Positions 1-13,472 are shown, counted from the stretch's first letter. The stretch is 64,000 nt of DNA from Synaphobranchus kaupii (GCA_029718625.1 CM056377.1:32005033-32069032); one strand, 5' to 3'. The notes: generated by a model not told the origin, from the letters alone. Translations and numbers: made by a program.

Positions 1-3000
1 GCGTCAACGCTTAATAAATGGTTAAACTGAATAGAAGACTCTGCTATTTCCTTCATCTTCATCTTGAGAATTCTCCAGCTCAAAAACCCATCTCAAATTG
101 AACCTAATGAGGAGAGAGTAAAGGACTTCCCTCCGCACCTGCATTGTGATAAGAAGTGACGCTTGGCAACGCATGCTTGGGAGGAGAGCACGCGCTTGGC
201 CGCATCAATGGCCCCAATCAATAGTAGAGATTGCAGCAATTACATTACATTCCATTCACTTGGCCAATGCTCTCATCCCAAGCGACTTTAAAAATTAGTG
301 TGCTGATGATCAATATGTTTGGACATTCCAGAATGTGAGAAAAAAAAAGAGGAAAAATCATTTTAAAAAGCAGAAAGCTGCACAATGTTTTGTGTGAGAG
401 GCCCCAATAGCGGGTTAGGAATGCAGGGGGTGGACCAATAAATGTGCATTTTTTTATGTTTTTAATTATTACCAAGCAACTACTCTAATCAGTTAAGCAT
501 CCAATTTCCTACGATGCAGCTGGTTACAAATCTCTGCAGTTATGACTGTACTACTTTGCTGTGGGTGGAGTTCACATGACATCTGTAATTAATACATTTC
601 AGCTGTGCCCCTTCCAGTAATGATGAATACGTTACTGAATAATTGGATGAGCTACAGGCTTATTGGTAAAATGGTCAGTGTCAAATTAATAACCTCCACC
701 TGCAAGCATAACTCATTCCACACTGGACCTCTGTCGTATGCCGTGAGGAATTTGTTTTGATATGACAGAAGGTGCATATCAGAGGAAACATCATGGAAAT
801 AACAGGAACACATATGGAGGTATCTATATACTGTAATTTAGAGGGAATATGCACTGATTTCAGGGGACAGAATGGTTTTGGGGCACTCGGGCAGAATTGC
901 ATGGCTCCCTGAAGTGATTGGTGTGTTTGTGCTTAGGGACAGGGCCCTCTCCGCTTGTTCCCAGCCAGGGGCATTGATGTGGCCAACCAAGAGATCCTGA
1001 TGACTGGTTAAGATCTGTTCCCTGACCCTAACCATAATGGACAACTTTTACCCGCCGGAAGAAAATTATAGCCCTTCGGAATGTTGTTGTTGTTATATTT
1101 CCCTCATTCGAGAAAGACAGGAAGACATTTCTGCAACATTGGAAAAATAAGCCCTCTCTAAAAACCATAATTTACTGGCCTCTGGGGAAAGCTATCTTGG
1201 ATGTTAGGACTGAGGGTGCATGGTGCAACAGGACAGGATAGCGATTTGGACCGATGAGCAGGCTGATTGAAAGTAAGTGTGGATAATTCGGTCTAAAATG
1301 CAGCCTCTAAAGATTCTACTGTTGAAAGAAAAGGGCCACTCTTTATATCTGAATAAAAACATCACAATTCCTGAGAACTGTCTGGTGATCTATCATCATC
1401 ACAAGTTCAGCTGTACGGTGTTGTCAGAAACACAGCTTGGATTGACGGGGTTTCATTTCCTGGTGCATTTTTTATCTTTCGACAAATGGAAATGACAGGG
1501 TGTTAAACCTAACAGTCCCTTGCAGCTTTCTACCATTTCAAAAAAATGTGAACGCAGGCCAGTTATTTGTTGACAAAACTCATTGTACAATCACACTTTC
1601 TACGCAGTAGTTCCCACTGCACCACATACAGTCCTCGGTTTTTCTAGGCTGGATGTATTCCCAGCAAATATAGGAACTGGTGCGTCCAAAAGCATTGCTG
1701 GAATGATCTGTTTTGTATTATTTGATTAGCGAATGAAAAGGGAATGCGTTGGACATCGTGTGAAAAGCTGTTGACGTGCGCTAATCCTTATTGAGAGAGG
1801 GGATTCATGAGTCACAACCAGACAACCATAAGGCTGGTCATAACATACTTGTGCGCACATAGTACATGCGGCACTCAGAAACAGCCGAGACTCAACTCAA
1901 GACCTCTGTATCCAAAGATAACATTGAGCCAGTCCTGGAGAGTCGGGGTATTGTCTATGCTCAAGCCACCCTCTCACATTCTTTCTGTTGACATACACTC
2001 AGACAACATGTTCTTGGCTTCCAGAGGGAAACAGCCTGTGACCACATTGCTACTTCTTACCCATCCTAAATAAACAAAATGCACAAACAAGCAATTCCCT
2101 GATTTACAGTTGGTGGCATAGACTGATGTGACAAACACCAGTCTCAGCTTGGGGAGCACAAATGGCAAAATAAGATTGTCACTGCTTTATTTTTGATGCC
2201 TATTGCCTTCTTCAGTTTTGAGCATAAGCATACTTTCCAGAAAATGTTGTATTGTGATTTGAGTGAGCTTGCAACAAAAAAAAAGGTTGACTGAGTGCAC
2301 TAAAATGAGTTTTCCTGTGGTGATTGTGGTTGTTATATTAGAAATATCCAACAGAACTGTAGCCTACATTTACGACGTTAACCTCACAAGATCAAAGCCA
2401 GTAGCCATAGGTGTTTCAATGTGTGTTCGCAGAAACCCCTGTAGCACTGTGAAATTTTAATCCTTTAATTGCCAAGAATCCTCAAAAATGCTACCATACT
2501 TTCAGGGAAATGTTACCTGTGACTTTTTGTTACCATCGATGCTTAGGACAGACCTTTATCTTTATAATTGCACTGGAAGAAAGGGGGTTTAATCATTTTA
2601 GGCCTGCGTGCTACCCGGTGCACACATCAGTGATTCACAAGCATTTCAAAGTTGTGTAACATGAGTGCGTCTTTTCCCCTTCGGACATGGCGGAGCATTA
2701 CGTATCTGTGACTTCTGAGAGTAATGATGGCCAGGATCAAATCTTGATTAAACCGTCTTTTTCAGTCAAGCACTTCTCTTTCTACTGACATTTTCCATCC
2801 ATCAAAATATGTCATGATTCAACTCACACGTTGCCTTCCAGGTGCTGATTATGTGCTTACAACGTAGAATTCTCCCCGCTACAACCGAATTACTCAGTTT
2901 TGCTTCATACAACGTCTTCCACAAAATGTTTTCCTCTCTTGGTTACAGGAGGATATTACTTCATTGTCTTTATTTGTTCAATTACCTCAAACTCTTGAGA

Positions 3001-4390
3001 TGCTGCAGGGTGGGGTAAGCATTTTCCATCTGTCCATCAGCCACTCCCCTGCTGTGATGGTAAAACATGTGGTATATTTCAATGTAACTCCAACAGCAAT
3101 AAAGAAAGAAAATAAACTCTAAGTCAAAGAAGTCCTCAGGACAACATACACAATTTTCCACTGAAACGCGCAGCTGTGACTTTTTATTGTACAAGATGTT
3201 TTTAACCAATACGAGCTTTTGGGGCTATTTGCAGATAATAATATTAGTTTCTCCTATTTAAAAAAAACAACCTTTATAGACATATTTGAATGTCATTGTA
3301 TTTTTTTGTGCTTTTTTTACAGGGGTAGGTTTTTGTGGAGGCAGTGGTAGCAAAATGTCCTCACCACAAAAGGCCAGCTTAAAAAATAAAACGTGGTTTG
3401 GCTGCTCAAAGTGCAGCATCTGGTGAATCGCTGAGTTTACGTTAGCACAGCGGGCCATGTCTGTCTCCCCAGTTAGGACATTGAAGGACAGCAATTGAGG
3501 AGTACTGCTGCAGGTGACAGTGCTCACTCAGCAGTGAGATTTGTGTACAAAATGTGATAAGTGTTTGATTCGCACAATGACTTCAGCCAGGGGATACCTT
3601 ATCGGTGAAATAGTCTTTCATTGGGGCTGTCATGTGGCTCAGTGTAGACTCCGCCACAAGAGCAACACGTGATCGACTGATTGATTTCATGTATGGACGC
3701 ACCATATTGCACAAGTGTAAAAGTTGAAAATTCACCAGGCTGTCAATCCTGATTAGAAATTGACATTACCATTAAGACCAAGGGGCGTTGGGTATTGCAG
3801 ACATTTTCTTACGTGGGAGGCGATTATTTTCCGCCTCCCAGGCAGTGAATGTGCCGTGTGAATTGATCTGGTCGTATCATTTTCAGTTTTCAGTATGAAA
3901 GGTGACCAGACAGGTAAGACTACCGTTTATGCATGTCTCAAATTACTGGCATGTTCGGCATCCATGGGGTTAGTGAGAATGAAATATACTTTTCCAGTCG
4001 GTGGTAGATCCCTCCTGAAATAGCCTACCGCAGGTTTACGTTGGCCAGTAAACCGGGTAGCTGGCCAGTCACTGGCTAGCTTGGTGAACACAATAGAGGA
4101 GCGCGTACAGTATGCTCAAGTCACAGTGTTGCATGAGTGGGCAGGTGGCACAGGGGTGGCTCTGGAGGCACAACGGGTGATCAATGATGAGGGAAAAAGA
4201 GAAATTGGGTAGGAAAGGGGAAAGGTCTTTCCCCTCCCTCTACAGGCTTTATTTGGGAGTGCTCTGAGTGGCTGACGTCCTGTGTGACCTGAACTCTGGC
4301 ACAATGTGCCGGATTAGAAGGGATGAGCAGCAGCCCCAGGGAGCGGGGGCCAATTATGCTCCCGCAGCTTCCCCTTTATGAAGATGTGTT
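1..4390. other. intergenic sequence, no gene seen
   Basis: Only short random open frames occur on both strands. I see no exon with recognisable protein similarity, no transposon ends and no RNA gene. A minor 8-bp inverted repeat (gggaggcg/cgcctccc) lies near 3815-3840. Confidence 0.5.
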
Positions 4391-4395
4391 GGCGA

Positions 4396-4407
4396 GGTGA
4401 CGTCACC
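4396..4407. promoter_or_regulatory. perfect CRE palindrome ggtgacgtcacc
   Basis: The 12-bp palindrome contains the full CREB/ATF site tgacgtca (4398-4405). It is far from any gene I can support, so a regulatory role is speculative. Confidence 0.35.
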
Positions 4408-4667
4408 ATTGCTTTAGCAACTGCACGAGAATCACATTTCTTTTGTCCCGCTGGCCCCCAGGTTTCATCCATTTACTTCCCAAATGCCGAAACCATATCG
4501 GTATTAATGCATTGGTATCAGGTAAATGAACGGAACGTAGAACCTTCGGTGATTTTGTCGGCAGTTATCGGGGAACAAAAGGTGATTGAGAATGTGGGGC
4601 ACAGTGAGGTCTGAGTGGTTTCCAGTGACTGGTGGAGCGGATGAGCCAGGACCATGGTGCTCCTGTA

Positions 4668-4669
<2 letters not shown>

Positions 4670-4706
<37 letters not shown>
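4670..4706. repeat. 37-nt poly-G run
   Basis: An uninterrupted run of 37 G, the longest homopolymer seen in the window. It is a strong G-quadruplex candidate and a likely site of sequencing-length error. Apparent proline-rich open frames on the minus strand come from this run. Confidence 0.95.
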
Positions 4707-4707
<1 letters not shown>

Positions 4708-5780
4708 GTGCTCTTAGCTGAGTGCCCAGGGACATGCCGTACAGGTGATTCTGGTCCGGGCTCTCGCAGACGGGGGACGCCCATGGCGTCAGAACATAAT
4801 GGCGCCAAAACATTATACTGCCCAGGAGAAGAGAAGAACAGGATGTGCGAGCATTGACGTTGGCAATGCTTTCGGTGCCATTCTAAATGGTCCGCCAACA
4901 GACACGCAAAGACACAGCCATCATTCCATTTCGATAGTTTGATTTGTCGTCAAAAGTTGCCATTTAATTTTTATCATTTTGATCTTTTGTCTATCTGTCA
5001 AGTTGATGTCTTCATATATGCGTGCGTGTGCCATGCTTTTTGTTTTTGTTGATCTGCTGCAGGTGACAGCGCACCTGCCAGCATTCTAAATGTTAATGAA
5101 GAGTAATTATGTTGCACTTAACATGGAATTATGAATGTTTATGTGAGATCCCTAAATACGGTGTTGTCCTAGGGATATGACATCATGTTTACGGATATTT
5201 AACAAATGGACTTCATCATAGTTATAGCAATTTCAATAATACCGACATCAAAATGCAGTGTGTTCAACGAACCATGTGTTATTGCAGTTTATGTGACATC
5301 TAATAAACAGTTATGAATGTTTTGAATGACGATGAATGTTGTTACTATGAATGTTGAGCTTATAGAAGACTTAAATATTTTCGCATAAGCCATGCTTAAG
5401 TAAGTGTTACTGTAAAACAGAATGTATTATGTACAACAGATGCAATTTGCCATCATTGTCAAATTGCTGCTGGGATACTTAAAACAAATATTTTGAGTTT
5501 ATTGTAATCATCTGTGAAGGATTGTTTTGTAAAGATCAACTGCAGGATTTCAGCAAATCCTTTCCTGGACAAAAATCTGGAGCAAACAATGGTCCCCTTT
5601 CAGCTCACAGTGAGCACAAGTCATAGATTTAACTAATCAACCTTTTGTTAACCATACAACAATGTTGACTGAAGGAAATACTACTGGATTATGTGTAACT
5701 GAACTGCATGACATTGTGGCTCATGAATCTGATAGCTGAAGCTTACAGCCAAGAGTCTCAATTAAAAGCAAATATGATCT

Positions 5781-5798
5781 CACACACACACACACACT
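5781..5798. repeat. short (CA)n microsatellite
   Basis: Nine CA repeats in intergenic DNA. Confidence 0.9.
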
Positions 5799-6533
5799 AT
5801 TATAGCTCCAAAATATTGAAAAGATACTGTAAGAGACGTAACATTTTATGTCTTAGCATTCATTGTGCATGATCATCCATGAAGAATCCCCAGTAAATCC
5901 TTCATTAGCACCTTCCTCAACACTGTCCATATCTATGGATATTGATTTAGGGCTTAGTGTCATTATTTGACGAATGAGTCACACACGGCAGTGATAAATT
6001 AAATGCTATAAACCAACAGTTGATCCATTTGTCCTCCTGTTTTCTATACAAATATTGATATATATCTCAAGACCCATTTATTGTAAATTTGTTTATAATC
6101 CCTTCCCCGCTGTGTGTCTATCCTTTGTTTGATCTTGAATAAAATATGGCGGAAGTTCCTTGGGGTTGTCAGAGGTTTTAGTCCCTCTCTTTTATATTGC
6201 CGCTGACTCTGTGGTCTGTGGTAACAGCTTAATGGGGATGATTAGACAGGGAACGTTCCGGAGAGGAGCTGTATATCACCCTCGCCTCAGAGCTGCCAGT
6301 GCGGGACGGGGACTTGCCTGTGGGACTGCACTCTGTAAGCAGCGAGACGGGAGCTGCGTGAGCAACGCTCATTCGCTTTAATGACGGCCTAAAATTGCTC
6401 AATTGCGCATCTGTGAAAAAAAGCTCCCCTGTTTTATGTGATGCCAAGTCAAACACGTGTGCTGGAATGGTGAAGACAGGGCTTCTGTGTAATGTCATCC
6501 TGATGACAAGAGCAGGGGCTCAACGCTGAGGCC

Positions 6534-6700
6534 CTGATTTACTAAGGCCTTTAGCGTGTGCAAAACCTTTTAGCGCACGCAGAACCAATAACATGACCAA
6601 TGATTGGTCGTGGTATTTGCTTTGCACCAATCATTGGCTGTGTTATTAGTTTTGCATGTGCAAAAAGGTTTTGCACCCGCGAAAGGTCTTAGTAAATCAG
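6534..6700. mobile_element. palindromic MITE (ctgatttactaag ends)
   Basis: The 167-bp element has arms of about 77 bp: ctgatttactaaggccttta at the left and the inverted aaaggtcttagtaaatcag at the right. The arms stay complementary to the central accaatgattggt region. It can fold into a long hairpin. No coding capacity. Confidence 0.8.
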
Positions 6701-7973
6701 TGAATCTTCGAGATGAACGTGAGGTGAAGCTGCTCTTCACGTTCTTAGGATTTAACCATTGTGGTTTGATTGGGCTGTGCTACAAAACAGTGTTGAAGTG
6801 ATGCAAGCTTCATTGTAGTCTCAACAATCTTTCAATAGCGTTGAAATATGATGTCTGCCCCTGTAGTCTGTGCTTTGTAAGCTTTTGTCAGCACAATGCC
6901 ACAAAAGGCCCATATTTGCCCCTCTTCTCTTCCTTTCCTTTCCTTTGGTGACTCTTCCCTTATCGTTCCCTGTCACGCACGTCTCTGCTGTCCTGTTTAC
7001 ACATCACTTCCTTGGGGCATTAGATGGTTGTGAGTCACTTACCCCCCCTATGTCTCAATGCAACGAGACAGCAATCAGGACGTGATAACCCCTCTGTTTA
7101 TTAGGTCTAATCAGCATCTATTGGACAACACAGTCATACTGAACTAGACAGCTAAACTGACTGAAAGGTTATGTATAGAGGGGGGGCTCTATTCTTTTGG
7201 TATCATTCCTGAGTCACTGTGTATGAGACCCACCATCTTACTACACACTACTCCAGATGTACCCTCTACATACAGTAATGTCTTGTCACATAGACTGTAC
7301 TCTCAACCATGGAAATACAAAATACAAATATAGGTTTAATGGTGATGACCTTTTGACCAACATGAAGGGAGTAGAAGGAAATGAACAGCACTCAAATTGC
7401 AGGTGTTCAAAAAGAACATTGCTTGCATTTCAGAAGTTCTCCGGTTAGCATTTTTAATGGTCCCTGGAGCTAATCAAGATCAACTTGTTGAATAGAACTA
7501 AAGTTCATTTGTAAGGAACTGTTCTGTTTGCTTTCCCTTCAACAGTGCGTGTAGATGTGCCGCTTCGATGAATATGAATGAATTTTACATAATTTATGTG
7601 AAGTTTTTAGGAGTGCATGACCTTTAAGTCTGTGTTGACGCTGCTGTGAAACATATTTCACACACGTGAACATGACAAGCATTCTGGGGAAATGCGGCAC
7701 ACATTCATTAATTTAAAAAAGATAAGTCTGAAAAAAGAGATGTCAAACCAAACATCTGTGGATCTTAAGAACTTTATGCTCCACTTCAGCTCCACTGACT
7801 GCCGTGGGATTCATAACAGGAAACACAGATGGACCCTTGGCAGTAGCTTTGAGGAAGTACTGGGCCCAACCGACACACCTTCACATGAGAGTGTTGGGGA
7901 TCTCATGTCAACTAATTCTGTGATGCAATAATCCTGACAGGTGATCATCTCTTACCATAAGTACTGTATTATA

Positions 7974-8513
7974 CACTGCCTGGCCAAAAAAAAAGTTGCC
8001 GTTGCACCCGTCATGCACAGTGCCCCACTGTACAAGCCTCAGGAGGCAGTGTTATGATCTAGGGTTGCTTCAATTGGTCAGGTCTAGGCTCAGCAACGTT
8101 ATGCAGCAATAAAGTCAGCTGAGTACCTGAATATACTGAATGACCAGGTTATCCCATCAATGGGCATATTTCAGGAGGACAATGCCAAGATTCATCGGGC
8201 TCAAATTGTGAAACACTGGTTCAGGGAGCATGAGGAATCATTTTCACACATGAATTGGCCACCAGAGTCCTGACTTGAACCCCATTGAAAGTCTTTGGGA
8301 TGTGCTGGAGAAGACTTTACGGAAGTGGTTCGACTCTCCCGTCGTCAATACAAGATCTCGGCCAAAAATGTATGCTCTGGACGTAAATAAATGATGTTGC
8401 ATAAGGTTGCGAAACAATGCCACGACGAATGCATGCCATAATCAAAGCAAAAGGCGCTCCAACGAAATATTAGTCTGGCGACTTCTTTTTTGGCCAGGCA
8501 GTTTAGAGTGTAG
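7974..8513 (+). mobile_element. Tc1-family deletion derivative, copy 1
   Basis: This 540-bp element follows TA, starts cactgcctggccaaaaaaaa and ends ttggccaggcagtt before TA. The plus strand retains the C-terminal half of a Tc1 transposase (GGQCYDLG-like decayed block, then [14 protein letters not shown] and [12 protein letters not shown]), placed directly after the TIR. The structure is the same as the inverted copy at 55104-55647. Confidence 0.88.
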
Positions 8514-9367
8514 AAGCCTTCTAACTACTTCTGACTACTTTATTGGCCACAATCTGGGTCTGTTGGAGCGGCCTAACGTCACTGGATTGCTTATGTGTGC
8601 ATTCTACAAACACACAAACGCAGGTACATTTTAAGCGCAGTAATAATTAACATTTTTCAAATGCGGCCTTGTGTGCGCGTGTTAACATTAGCTTGTGACC
8701 TCAGGTCTTTTCCGATAAAAGAAGAGAAAACCGGGTCTAAGAGAAACACGATCCATCTAAAATATGTCATTTTATTTGCCACATCTGGATGTGCCCTTTT
8801 GGGGTCTTTGATTGCCTGGTTGAGAACAACATCTTTTGTGCGTTCTATTTGTAGATATCATTATGTGGGATTTTTTTTTATTTTTAACCGTCTTTTTTTG
8901 TTACCAAAAAGGTTTTTGCCCTCTGCTTCTCTCACAAGTGTACCCTCTTATTTAAAGGAAATAATCTGTAAATTGCATGCTGGTTTTTGCCTAATCATAA
9001 CAACTCAAAGTAAATGGGTCAGAATGCGTGCATCTCGTCTGTCCCCCTCCCCCCATTAAATGAGAAGCACATGTGTCTACAGCGTTTATTTTTACTCTCC
9101 TTAAAGCAGTTACGGCAAAAAAACCACTTCATGGCCATAATGGAGAGTGGTCGGGGTGGAAGAGAGGGGATGGAATTAAGGAGGGCACATGTCACACTGG
9201 TGGTTTTCTCGCAGCCTGTGAGGAGAAGCTAATTGAATGAGCAGATGGAAACGGGGACTCCGGCTCTGAGCCACACAGCTGCTGAGAGACAGAGCACCTG
9301 AACTCACTGATGCTAGTGCAAGTGTCAGGGCACCTGAGGCACATGCCTCTGTTTCTGTCTACATTTG

Positions 9368-10072
9368 TGGTGTGTGTGTGCGTGTGTGTGTGCGTGTGTC
9401 TGTGTGAGTGTGTGTGCGTGTGTCTGTGTGCGTGTGTCTGTGTGAGTGTGCGGTACATTTGTCTGTGTGTGTGTATGTCTGTGCGAGTGTGTGGTACATT
9501 TGTCTGTGTGTGTATGTCTGTGCGAGTGTGTGGTACATTTGTCTGTGTGTGTATGTCTGTGCGAGTGTGTGGTACATTTGTCTGTGTGCGTGTGTGTGTA
9601 CGTGCGTGTGTGAGTGTGTGCGGTACATGTGTTTGGGTGCGTGTGTGAGTGTGTGCGGTACATGTGTTTGGGTGTGTACGTGCGTGTGTGAGTGTGTGCG
9701 GTACATGTGTTTGGGTGTGTACGTGCGTGTGTGAGTGTGTGCGGTACATGTGTTTGGGTGCGTGTGTGCGTACGTGAGTGTGTGCGGTACATGTGTTTGT
9801 GTGCGTGTGTGTGTACGTGCGTGTGTGAGTGTGTGCGGTACATTTGTCTGTGTGTGTATGTCTGTGCGAGTGTGCGGTACATTTGTCTGTGTGTGTATGT
9901 CTGTGCGAGTGTGTGGTACATTTGTCTGTGTGTGTATGTCTGTGCGAGTGTGTGGTACATTTGTCTGTGTGTGTATGTCTGTGCGAGTGTGTGGTACATT
10001 TGTCTGTGTGCGTGTGTGTGTACGTGCGTGTGTGAGTGTGTGCGGTACATGTGTTTGGGTGCGTGTGTGTGT
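9368..10072. repeat. TG-rich minisatellite with two alternating unit types
   Basis: About 700 bp built from a 39-bp unit (ggtacatttgtctgtgtgtg plus tatgtctgtgcgagtgtgt) and a 43-bp unit (ggtacatgtgtttgggtgtg plus tacgtgcgtgtgtgagtgt). The 39-bp type forms one block near 9452-9580, the 43-bp type one near 9622-9800, then the 39-bp type returns to about 10010. Stop codons are rare in several frames on both strands purely because of the repeat. Confidence 0.95.
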
Positions 10073-12540
10073 TTCTCCCTTAATGTGCCATTTCTCCACT
10101 GCACAACATCACCATCAGACCGTTGAGACACCAGCTTACAGGACCCAAACCAGTAATAATAATACATTTTAATTATTCCTTCCACGGTAACCAAAGACAC
10201 ATTACAACATTCAAAAATAAATATAAAATGAAAAGTAAGTATACAATGGAAGTAAATGGGCGTAACAGAGAACTATACAACAGTGCGGGGAGTGGATAGG
10301 AGAAAAGGAGACAGATGAAAATTCACATTTATGGTAGTTTATTATATACTTTAGTTATTTAATTCATGAAGCATTATCCACTGACAATGGCCTGATCCTG
10401 ATAACCACCAAGAGAACACCAGACCTAGAAGAAGCAGTTTGTGTGGACTGGGACAAAGACGACTCAGTGTGCCCTTGTCAAAGCTACGCTGATCCCAAAC
10501 ACATGTAATGTGTTTCAAGAAACCAAAGCCCAACAGAAATAGACATGCCTATTTAGAGGGACGGTTTGCATGCCGTCTCCAAGTACTGATGTTTGCAATC
10601 TTGAAGCCACAGTGGGTTTTTACATGATCAGTAATTCACAAATGTGGTTCATGAAGGAATTTATCTCCTTTCTTTTTGTTTGCCTGTTGCCATGCTCATG
10701 TGCTAAAATATAATTTTGGTCCTTAAGACTGCATTAAAGCAGGCTGAAGATATGCAGGGTGCCATCCAAGCCCCATGAACTTTTACATTCAAATACTTGC
10801 AGTAGCAAAACCAAAGAGTAGTTCGAAATTTGCCGTACCATTCAGAATGAATTAGAGTGTCTGGACAAGTAACTGTATCTGTATTGCAGCTGTTGAACTT
10901 TGCATTGTTTGTTGGTTGTAAAAGCAAGAGCAAAACTGAATCAGCTACAGGAGATGTAGCTTTGTAAAAACTGTAGTAAACATTTAACTGTTGAATTTCA
11001 CAGGCCCGACTACACTGTATGGTAATATTCAGATATAATTAAAAGACATAAGTTTTGAGTTTTAGAGTTTCATTATATTGATATATAGATAATGGAAATC
11101 TCTTTGTTTTATTTTCTTAAATGTGCCAATTCATCATTCATTTACAGCACAGTACTAGGCAGACAGAACTCTCCAGCATTCTGTAAAATTATTTACCTCC
11201 TACAGTGTTTAGAGGGGTGTAGAGGAGCATGAGAAATAGTAAGATCTGATCTTTGAGCAGTACATGAGTTTTATCATATTTATCTGCTTTTTTGTTTAAT
11301 TTGTTGAAATCTGACTGATTTTTAGTAAGTTTTAGTAAGTACCTAGAGGTTAAATGGGAGAATGCTGCCACCATAAGCTTTTGTTCAAATCTAACATTCC
11401 ACCAAAAAAGCTGGAAGGGTTTACCTTTTACCAGTGAAGGAAATTTGACTAAGTGCAATAAAAGTACACATAGCAGTGAGATACGTAGTTCACCTATAGC
11501 CCTGGGCTGTTCCATGCACGTCAGAGCCTCAGGTACTGAATGATGAGACTTTGATCTCTCAAAGTGAGTTTGTTTCCAGAACAACAGAGTTTTAAAGCAT
11601 GCTGAGTGCACTAAACGACCTCAATAGCAACTATGAAGTCAAATATGACGACAGCCACAGTGTGATCACTGTAACCCATATGGAGGCCTAGTGGCAGCAA
11701 TAACAGAAACTATATGGAGAGAAAAAATTGCAATGGCTGTGCAATATTACAAAAATATTCGAGTCGGTTTGACCTTCTGAGTTACGCTGCGCGTGAACTC
11801 TGTTATTGGTGGAAAACAGCTTTACTATCTTTTAAATGGCAGCTGAAGTATGCAACCTTTTCACTCTTATCAAAGGAGCAGCATTGTAAACTCCCCCAGT
11901 TTCTGTTAACTTCTCAGATTAGTGTAGAAGATGCAGTGTAGTGTAGATGCCCCATTTTGATCCCCTGTTTGGGCTTTCGGATTTTCCTATGATCTGTCTT
12001 TGACCATCTTCACTCTGAAATCCTCACATTCCTGAGCAGTTCTTGGTGCTATACCCTGTGGTGCGCTTGGTTATTTTAGTACGGACATCCCAGATGAGTA
12101 GCGTGCCTCATTGCTTACATTTGAATGAAGAATTTCTAAAGAAAGGAGACAACTATTTGTCAGGTCCTCCCACAGAGAGAACCCTCCACCAAACACCCCC
12201 ATGACCCACCCATACCTTAGCAACGGAAAGCCTGAAAACCCCCCGAAACGCTCACTGTCTCTCTCCCACCATGTCATGACATGCCTGTGTAGGTGTCTAA
12301 TCCACTAGGCTGTCAGTCCCGTTCCCCCCCCCCCCCATTGAAACAGACCAGACACGCTGTGTGGTGCCACAGTCCTTTATTATCCTTTCAAAGTGATTCA
12401 TCAGCTGTTTATCTTTCACAACTATGGGCATTGCCTCGGCAGACCGTGGTCCCCATCAGGGAAACGACCGGCTGCTTACGTCAGGTGAGGGAGCGTAGTC
12501 CTCTCCCATAGCACTCACACGCAAGGGCTTCCCCGAAAGA
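10073..12540. other. intergenic sequence, no gene seen
   Basis: It contains a 140-codon minus-strand open frame (11611-11189) without a recognised domain and no splice context. The stretch is A/T-rich and unremarkable apart from a direct ttttagtaag doublet near 11320-11340 and a C-run at 12324-12336. Confidence 0.45.
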
Positions 12541-12545
12541 ATGGC

Positions 12546-12558
12546 GGTTGCTAGGCAA
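12546..12558. promoter_or_regulatory. RFX-type X-box motif (gttgctaggcaac)
   Basis: Two inverted half-sites, gttgc and gcaac, are separated by three bases, matching the X-box bound by RFX factors. It lies about 11 kb beyond the ap1m1 3' end, so any target gene would be outside the part of the window I can annotate. Confidence 0.4.
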
Positions 12559-13472
12559 CGGCTTCCAGAACACACACAAACACAGAGCTTCCGTGCGTGT
12601 TACCTGTGCATGCGTGTGCACAGGTCAAATCCCACGCAGTGTGATACGAGGCACTATCTCCTATCGGTGCCTGAAGAAAGAGTATGATTGTTGCCTGACA
12701 TGGTGCTTTGGAATGTCAACTGTCCTTTATAGATTTGAAGTCCAATAATCTCACCCAATTATGTATTTCATAATTTGTCCTACTAGACTATGTCCATGTC
12801 ACAGAGGTAACTGATTTACCATGGAAAACATTCTGCTATTTAATACACAAAATAGCAGGAGATTAATAATTGAATCAGACCAGTATTCAAAGATGCTTAA
12901 GGGCTAACAAAAAATAAAAAATATTTTCATAAATATTCTTGATGGTGAACCGAAGAACTGTGCAGAAAATAACATAATTTGTTGATAAAGTTAATGTCTG
13001 AAAATGTGAATGGATGCAGGTCTTTATAATAAGGCTTTATTCACTCGAGAGGCCTCAAGTTCATGCAGTGCCTTGCCGGGTGTGGGGTTGGGGGCATGTT
13101 TCTGTTTTTTTATTTAATTCATTTTTATCTCATTAAATGGATTTAAAACCGATTTTAACCAAATTGGTTGCCACAGAGTATTCAAATATCAATAATTGAA
13201 AATACAGATACAGAACTAGTTTTATGTATTATAGTTACAGATGGAAGATAAAGGACAATAACTATTTCATGAACAAAAACCAATGGTATTGGAGTGTTCT
13301 TAAATTGTGAAACACAAAGGTGACCTCTTACGTGTACTGTATGCCACAGGCTGTGCTTCTCGAAAGTTCTACTCAATGATTCACCTGTTACCGTCAGTCC
13401 CCCTTGTGTAAGCAATGAGCAGGCAGGGACTCTGGGGCTGCATTTGTGGCTCTTTTTCAGTTTTGTGTGGTG

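Noticed and set aside
4518..4898. Proline-rich open frame on the minus strand
   Set aside because: The proline run is only the translated 37-nt G tract; flanks show no protein similarity.
9192..10200. Long His/Thr-rich or Cys/Val-rich open frames on both strands
   Set aside because: They are produced by the TG minisatellite, which lacks stop codons in several frames; no domain or splice context.
11189..11611. 140-codon minus-strand open frame
   Set aside because: No recognised motif; composition resembles translated A/T-rich non-coding DNA.
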